The translations under genes were made by a program, and so were the position numbers. The notes under the pieces were generated by a model. The model saw only the letters and a list, made by a program, of their open reading frames with translations. It did no database searches and was not told the origin of the DNA. This document shows, piece after piece, positions 58,301 through 64,000 of a stretch of DNA of 64,000 nt. Origin of the DNA: Xenoacremonium recifei (taxonomy: Eukaryota; Ascomycota; Sordariomycetes; Hypocreales; Nectriaceae); contig WOFQ01000002.1 of assembly GCA_012184525.1 (NCBI GenBank), positions 930,001-994,000 on the forward strand, read 5' to 3'. Positions within the stretch are counted from its first letter, which is position 1; every line of letters begins with the position of its first letter.

Positions 58301-59968
58301 CCTCCCGAACGACCGACGTGCTTGTTGCCGTCTAGCGCAGCCCGCATTCTCAGACATTACTCGCTTTTAGCAGGGTTGATGTCAGTCTGGTCTCTTTCCC
58401 GCAAAGGCGGCCGTCCTAATGCTGGGGTGCTCTTCGGTTCGGTGTTGGATTCCATACCCAAATCCTAATAACTATTACACGAGATTTGTTGTCGTTCTTA
58501 ACACGGCAAACCATGACAATTATACCTCTTATTTATATCGGCTTATACTTAAACCCTCTTTCTCTTCCGAAGTACCGTCGTTGAAGCGTTCGTGCGATAG
58601 GTCGTGTCATTGCCGTCCCCCTTTCTCTGCTTCTACACACCGGATGCCGTGCTTCATGCACAAATCTACCTAAAACGACCGAAGATTCTTCTTACCTACG
58701 TCTTTCAATTCTCATTACGGAACAGCCTAGCCCAAGAATCAAGGTCTTGAGTCTTGTCCATCAACTCGGCTTCCTCTGTTGGAAGGCGTGTCTTGTCCCG
58801 TCACGACGACCAGACCACCTAGCGAACAACACTTGTTGATCTTACTCCGGCGCCATCCTAAGCCTCGCCAACCTCGACAGCTGCTCCTGGCAAGGTGGCC
58901 ACCCGAACAGAAAAGCCTCAATCCGTACCGCGCCAGGCACAGGGCCCCATCACCCTTCCCCCTGTCTTCCTGGCAACCTGGGTCCCCTGGCCATAACCCA
59001 CCTCACTAAGACCCACCTGGTCTTGGTATACACTCCCCAAGGATATATACTTTGGCCAAACGCCTCTCTCCTCTGAAGGCTCGCAGCCACGATATCCACG
59101 ATATCCACAAGTCGCCTTGCCCAGATCATATACCACGCGGGGTCCCCCACCAAGTTCTCTCAAGTCCTCGCTCCAGACGTTGTCTCGAGGACTACCTTAT
59201 CGTCGGATTCTACCATCCATACCCTACTCGCAAACTGTCGACCCGGCGCCGCAAATTCGGGGCATTTGTTTCTCTGTAAAAGCTCGACGTCGAATGAGGT
59301 GGAATTGTCTGGTTTAATCTTGGAATTTGCCTTGAAGAGCGCTGAGAGTGGCAGTGTTTTGAGGGGGAACCTGAGAACACTCACAACCAATTCTTGACCT
59401 GATCGGACCGCCCTATTATTGCTTTCCCATGGTCTTTGCACCTTGGAGGATCAATTCCTAGAGAGTCTGCTACAGTCGCCCACGACCCTCCCGGCTTAGG
59501 CATTTGTCTCTTATTTCGCCTGGACCACCTCTCTACACTGGACCTCTGGATTGGCATTCGAAGCTGCCACTCCTTTGTTGTCGCCGGTAGACGGGACGGG
59601 GCACATACAAGGTAATACTACATCCATCCTCATACTTTTACCTTGCAGCTCCTAATTCAAGACATAGGACACTATCCCAGGCCTGCATGCCGATATGGCT
59701 CAGAGCAAAACAAGATAACTACCCCTTTCTGAGACTTGGTTCACTGCTTCTGCCAGATTGCGCAGGACGCAATCATCTAGAGTATTGATTTGCTGTTTTG
59801 GATATCCATTCTGCGACTGTCGTCAGGGACCTCCCCAGGAGGTGCATTTTATCACTGTGTCAGCAAACGAGGACGCTTTAATATCGCCTTGAAACGGATA
59901 CAACCAGTCTTGGGATCTGTTCAATCATTCATTTTTCGTCAGGGAGCTTCGCGATTGGGAATTCGACA

Positions 59969-61422
59969 ATGGAACTGATGGAGCTGGTTGAACACGAGCC
60001 TACCTCTCGTCCTTTCCAATGCGACTGGGATAGTTGCAACAAGGTCAGACACGCCAATGTCCCACGTCAAATTCTTGACTAACCCTTTTGTGTAGAGCTT
60101 CAATCGGAAGTCTGATCTACAACGACACTATCGTATCCATACGAACGAACGACCGTATACTTGCACCGTCCAGGGCTGTGGCAAAAGCTTCATCCAGCGC
60201 AGCGCGTTGACTGTTCACATTCGAACTCACACCGGCGAAAAACCACATCAATGTCAACACATCGGCTGTGGCAAGCGCTTCTCTGATGTAAGTCCAGTTT
60301 CATTGTTGGACATCATCCTATACAATCATGGCTGACAAAATGTTCCAAGTCTTCGAGTTTAGCTCGGCACCGTCGTATTCATACGGGGAAACGCCCATAC
60401 AAATGCTCACATGAAGGCTGTTCAAAAAGGTACGTAGAAATTGGCTCATGAGGTTACTTCGTGCGCTAAAGCCATGAAGTTTCTGCAGAAAGACGACCAT
60501 GGTCAAGCACCAGCGCAGGTCACATCAACGGAACTCGCAAACCTATGAGATGCTAGATGACTGCACATCGGACTCCGACAGTGGAGAGTCTCCATCTACA
60601 CCTAGACAGTCTTCACTTCCATGGCAGCCCCAGGAGATAGTGTCCAACCATCTCACGGTGCCCCCAGGACAACCAATGCAAAGAGCGGCATCCTTCGCGA
60701 ATTTTGGCCAACATGTCGACGGATATTCGTTACCACAAGAATACCCTCAACGACACAGCGTTGCGGCCGGGATGCAGCATGAGATGAACGGAACCGCGGT
60801 TCAGGATTCACACGCTGCGATGCGCATAGCAAGCCAACCTACCAGTGCCCCCCGGCACCACTTTTACGTGACTGATCACAACAACCCGGGGATTGCCACT
60901 ATGAATACGCATGCTCTTCAACAAAATGGTCAATACCAGCTCCCTCAGCAACAAGAAATGCCGCCGTACTCAGGGCCGAACCTTTCGGCGTCGACACAGA
61001 GCAGTCCAGGCAGTTTCTCCCCAGCCTCTGGGCGTAGTCCATCGATGCAGGACGGGTTCTATCCTCATGCGCCGGCTCAAGCTACAAACTTCGGGCTCTC
61101 CGCTGCACCGATACCGAACTCCCAACATTCGCTCACGCAGTACCCTCAGGCGGTTCCCCCATCGATGCACGAACCGCAGCAAGCTATAGTCAGCAATGCG
61201 AGGCAGAACCAAGTACAACAGATCGAAGAATATACCCAGCCGACTGCTCACCCACAAGCAGGGGCAGAGCCTTGGTTTCACTTCGACCCACCGATCGAAG
61301 TGACTACAATCGGCCAAATCCCAGCGTATGGGACTGTGCTCGGCGATTTTTATGAGCATAAGATCGACTTCCTTGATCAAGGAATGCCGCAGCTACCCAG
61401 CGCTAGACTTGAAAGTCTATGA
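59969..61422 (+). CDS. Four-finger C2H2 transcription factor
   Basis: Predicted nuclear DNA-binding regulator, 429 aa. Exons: 59969-60043, 60096-60287, 60350-60429 and 60480-61422. Four consecutive C-x4-C-x12-H-x3/4-H fingers: C18/C23/H36/H40, C48/C53/H66/H70, C78/C83/H96/H100 and C108/C113/H126/H131, with TGEKP/TGKRP-type linkers. Introns fall inside fingers 1, 3 and 4. For intron 3 I chose the acceptor GAAG before 60480 because it supplies Ser-Phe-Cys and gives the correct x12 spacing in finger 4; a second acceptor 9 bp downstream would delete them. After the fingers come DDCTSDSDSGESPSTP and a Gln/Pro/Ser/His-rich region suited to activation. Exact orthologue not named. The very long upstream region suggests complex control. 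Confidence 0.9.
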
Positions 61423-62348
61423 CACTGAGTTAATGGAGAAACTAGTAGAGAAGCGACTCAACCAGTCTTGTTGCCCGGAGGCAGTTTTAACGAGTTATGA
61501 TTTAGCACGGCATTTGAAGAATTTCGAAGAGGAGGTCAAGAAGGATACAAGTCGAGCTGCGGGGTTTGGCGCTATGAGTCTGCGAAATGTGCTTTGCGAA
61601 AACGGCGTTATCTGGAAGAGGATGAGAATAAAGGCAGGAATCCATGGGATGGGACTAATGCGGAAGAGAAGATGGCTGTGGCTTTCATGTACTATTAGTA
61701 TTCAAGCAGCATACCCCGGGATGAGGAAATGATTCCATGACTTCAATAATCAGTTATTATTTGTTTTCGAGATTAAAGATTGCTCTTGTAGATTTCATGT
61801 AATCCAGTGAAACAGCTTCAGATGTTGAAGAGGTCGGGTGGGGAAAACTAAAGTCCGAAACCCGGATGAGTCAGCCAATTAGCGATCCGAAAAGTCGTCT
61901 CGTGATGGCCGACTTGCGGATGCAAGTGGCAAGCTAGAAGAGACAACCGATGACACAGGTGCTGCCTGGGCGCAATTCATCAGGATGAGTCTAGCCCGGT
62001 AGACCGATTCAAATCTCTTTTCGACATTCTTACCTGATTGAGACTTCTTTCTTTCCATTCTCCCTGCCTCGCCTTCATTGTCGGTTGTCGCTGGCAAGCT
62101 ACGGGGCGGTTCAAGGCAGAGCCGGGGGTTTCTAACCACGTCATCCGTTCAGCCTTGCGTCCCGGTTCCATCTGGTTCGGCATACCATCGCGTTGCTGAG
62201 ATCGTCGACTGTCCAAAGGAACACCAGATATGGCGTACAACGCGACGATGCTGCCGGTACGGCCCGGCGGAGATTTTTTTGGTTGGGTTCAACGGCTGAC
62301 TGATGATAGAATGTGGCGGCAGCGACAACGGAACTCTGGCCCTCGGTC
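61423..62348. other. Intergenic region between the C2H2 factor and YME1
   Basis: Contains the 3' end of the factor gene and the promoter of YME1. A 99-codon plus-strand frame from the ATG at 61433 to 61732 lies just after the stop of the factor; its composition is not clearly random but no family or splice link is evident. The rest (61.74-62.35 kb) shows no gene. Confidence 0.45.
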
Positions 62349-64000
62349 ATGAATACGGTCATGATTCCGTGGAGGGCGACACCACTCCCTTCCGGAATTC
62401 GAAAAAGGACCGACAAACCCGCTGCTCAACCTACCGCAACCTCTCCAGCTGCGACATTTGAGACCGTAAGTCAGATCATCAAGTCTCATAGAGCGCACAA
62501 CTAACTTCTTGTCCTTAGGTCTCCAAGCCCCAACTACCTGAATTCCTTCGAGACGCAAACCTTCCCTCGATGATCCCTCGCAATATCTCGAGCGTCACGA
62601 CGGCGCAGTCGACAATTTCCCAGCTAAGCCAGGTCGGCCTCCGTGCGGCGAACCCCATCCTCCGACGGCCGTACTTTCAGCCCCGGGCTACTGCATCGCC
62701 ATCCATTCTACAACCTTTCCTGCGATCTTCTTCTGGGTTTTCAACTTCTCGGGGCATCTCTACAATCGTCAAGTTTGGTGGCCAACAAAGAGGCTTTGGT
62801 TCATCGTCGAATGGTATCTCGCGCAACCAGCTTGCGTCCATGGAGGAGAGCGCAAACCGCAATCCAGGAAACGCCAATGCCCAAAATGCCTTCTATCAAC
62901 TTCTTCTGAGAGCCAACATGCCTGCGATTCTGGTCGAGCGATATCAATCAGGCCGTTTTGCCACCAATCCGGCGACCGATGATGCCTACCGCAAAGCGCT
63001 CGCGCAACTTGGTGCCAATGCGACGTCTGCGGCCAACCAAGCGACTGCCGGAAACTATGCGCGCACCCAGTGGCCGTCCTTTGAACAGCCGGCCGGAAAT
63101 GCTGCGGTCAACGGAGCTCAGCTTGCTGGCAACCATATGGGTGGCAAAGGCGAACCAATCCACGTTATCGTCCAGGAATCAACTCGATCTGTCGTCTTCC
63201 GGTGGTTCAAGTTTATTGCCATCTTCCTCGTCGTCACCTATCTCTGTTTTGCTGCAGTCACAATTCTCATTGAGACGCTCAGTACTTTCAGGCGCGGACC
63301 AGGCGCAAAGCAGGACTCTGAGGTGAAGGCCGAGAAACAGACTACCAGGTTCAGCGATGTTCACGGTTGCGACGAGGCCAAGGAAGAGCTCCAGGAAGTT
63401 GTTGAGTTTCTCAAGAACCCTGAGAAGTTCACTGATCTTGGCGCAAAGCTACCCAAAGGTGTTCTCTTGGTTGGACCTCCCGGAACCGGTAAAACCCTCC
63501 TCGCCCGAGCTATCGCTGGTGAGGCTGGCGTTCCCTTCTTCTACATGTCAGGCAGTGAGTTTGATGAGATCTTTGTCGGTGTTGGTGCCAAGCGAGTTCG
63601 AGAACTCTTCACGGCAGCGAAGGCCAAGTCACCTGCTATCGTCTTCATCGATGAACTGGATGCCATTGGCGGCAAGAGAAACCCGAGAGATCAAGCGCAC
63701 GCCAAGCAGACCCTGAACCAACTTCTTACTGAGCTCGACGGCTTTGACCAGGACGCCAAGATCATTATTATTGGCGCGACCAACCTTCCCAAGATGCTCG
63801 ACAAGGCGCTCACGCGACCTGGCCGTTTTGATCGCCATGTAAATGTGGAGCTGCCTGACGTTCGTGGCCGCATCGCTATTCTGAAGCACCATGCCAAGAA
63901 GATCAAGCTTTCCCCGGATGTCGACCTCGACGCTATCGCTGCGCGATGCCCCGGCCGCTCGGGTGCTGAACTAGAGAACATGCTCAACGTTGCTGCACTA
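62349..64000 (+). CDS. YME1: Mitochondrial i-AAA protease YME1, 5' part
   Basis: Inner-membrane ATP-dependent metalloprotease facing the intermembrane space, for protein quality control. Two exons are seen, 62349-62465 and 62519 onward (intron 53 bp, GTAAGT donor, CCTTAG acceptor). The frame is open to the last base, so the gene is cut by the window edge, not broken; 533 residues are visible. Order: a long Ser/Arg/Gln-rich presequence region (1-~150), the YME1 N-terminal domain with FYQLLLRANMPAILVERYQSGR, one membrane segment at about 266-290, then the AAA domain with Walker A GPPGTGKT (358-365), Walker B IVFIDELD (about 413-420) and the second region of homology ATNLPKMLDKALTRPGRFDRH. The zinc HEXXH site lies beyond the window. 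The start could also be Met5. Confidence 0.94.

Larger units (their letters stand above)
49153..59968. other. 10.8-kb region without a convincing gene
   Basis: The longest gene-free block of the window, ending at the C2H2 factor start. Contents seen: GCTGG repeats at 49755-49776, GGGAA repeats at 50159-50176, several TACTCCGTA/TACGGAGTA motifs between 51.1 and 57.9 kb, a possible decayed frame at 53362-54039, a small minus-strand frame at 55058-55336, and from about 58.4 kb a C/T-rich stretch that looks like promoter and leader of the transcription factor. A 330-codon minus-strand frame at 50579-51571 has random-looking composition. No transposase, reverse transcriptase, tRNA or rRNA is recognised. 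Confidence 0.5.

Noticed and set aside
60489..61422. Downstream acceptor CAG as the main splice site in the C2H2 gene
   Set aside because: It removes Ser-Phe-Cys and breaks the C-x12-H spacing of finger 4; kept only as a possible alternative form.
62349..64000. YME1 as a truncated pseudogene
   Set aside because: The frame is open and intact to the last base; it is cut only by the window edge.

Overview
The window looks like nuclear DNA of a filamentous ascomycete (Pezizomycotina, probably Sordariomycetes; Hypocreales is a guess). It holds single-copy eukaryotic genes cut by short introns, mostly 45-95 bp, with GTAAGT/GTATGT donors, CTAAC-type branch points and YAG acceptors. Intergenic spaces are long and pyrimidine-rich. 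Some families are fungus-specific: the Rds1 ferritin-like protein, a SAT4-type rhodopsin-fold protein and an SPX-ankyrin-GDPD protein. No operons, rRNA, CRISPR array or intact transposon were seen. Exon coordinates are hand-built from splice signals and frame continuity; CDS spans run from start codon to stop codon and include introns.

Layout. 0-4 kb: Dot1 histone methyltransferase (-) and an unrecognised basic protein with a Cys/His cluster (-). 4.7-6.1 kb: secreted Rds1-like ferritin-fold protein (+). 6.6-11.9 kb: divergent pair of a seven-helix SAT4-type protein (-) and a flavin monooxygenase (+). 12.1-17.6 kb: EFL1 ribosome-assembly GTPase (-) head-to-head with eIF3 subunit L (+). 17.6-24.7 kb: long pyrimidine-rich leader, then a universal-stress-protein gene (+) followed by an in-frame UAG and a further 281 open codons. 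26-27.7 kb: Golgi pH regulator family membrane protein (+). 28.5-30.7 kb: histone H2A.Z (-), divergent from a membrane-anchored short-chain dehydrogenase (+). 35.5-37.3 kb: kinase-like protein lacking catalytic residues (+). 38.4-41.7 kb: three minus-strand genes for zinc-binding proteins (ZPR1, an RNase P/MRP subunit, a UPF0587 protein), then a mitochondrial PPR-like protein (+). 45.5-49.2 kb: GDE1-like glycerophosphodiesterase (+) with a GC-AG first intron. 49.2-60 kb: 10.8 kb without a convincing gene. 60-61.4 kb: four-finger C2H2 transcription factor (+). 62.3 kb to the end: 5' part of the mitochondrial i-AAA protease YME1 (+), cut by the window edge.

The genes do not form a pathway. The loose themes are chromatin (Dot1, H2A.Z), ribosome assembly and translation (EFL1, eIF3l, ZPR1, RNase P subunit), mitochondria (PPR-like protein, YME1) and stress or phosphate responses (Rds1, USP, GDE1). 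The most interesting observation is the in-frame UAG in the USP gene, whose sequence suits premature-stop correction by the A-to-I mRNA editing known in this fungal group. Next are an in-frame tandem splice acceptor that decides whether the fourth zinc finger is intact, and the 10.8-kb gene-free block with recurring TACTCCGTA motifs.
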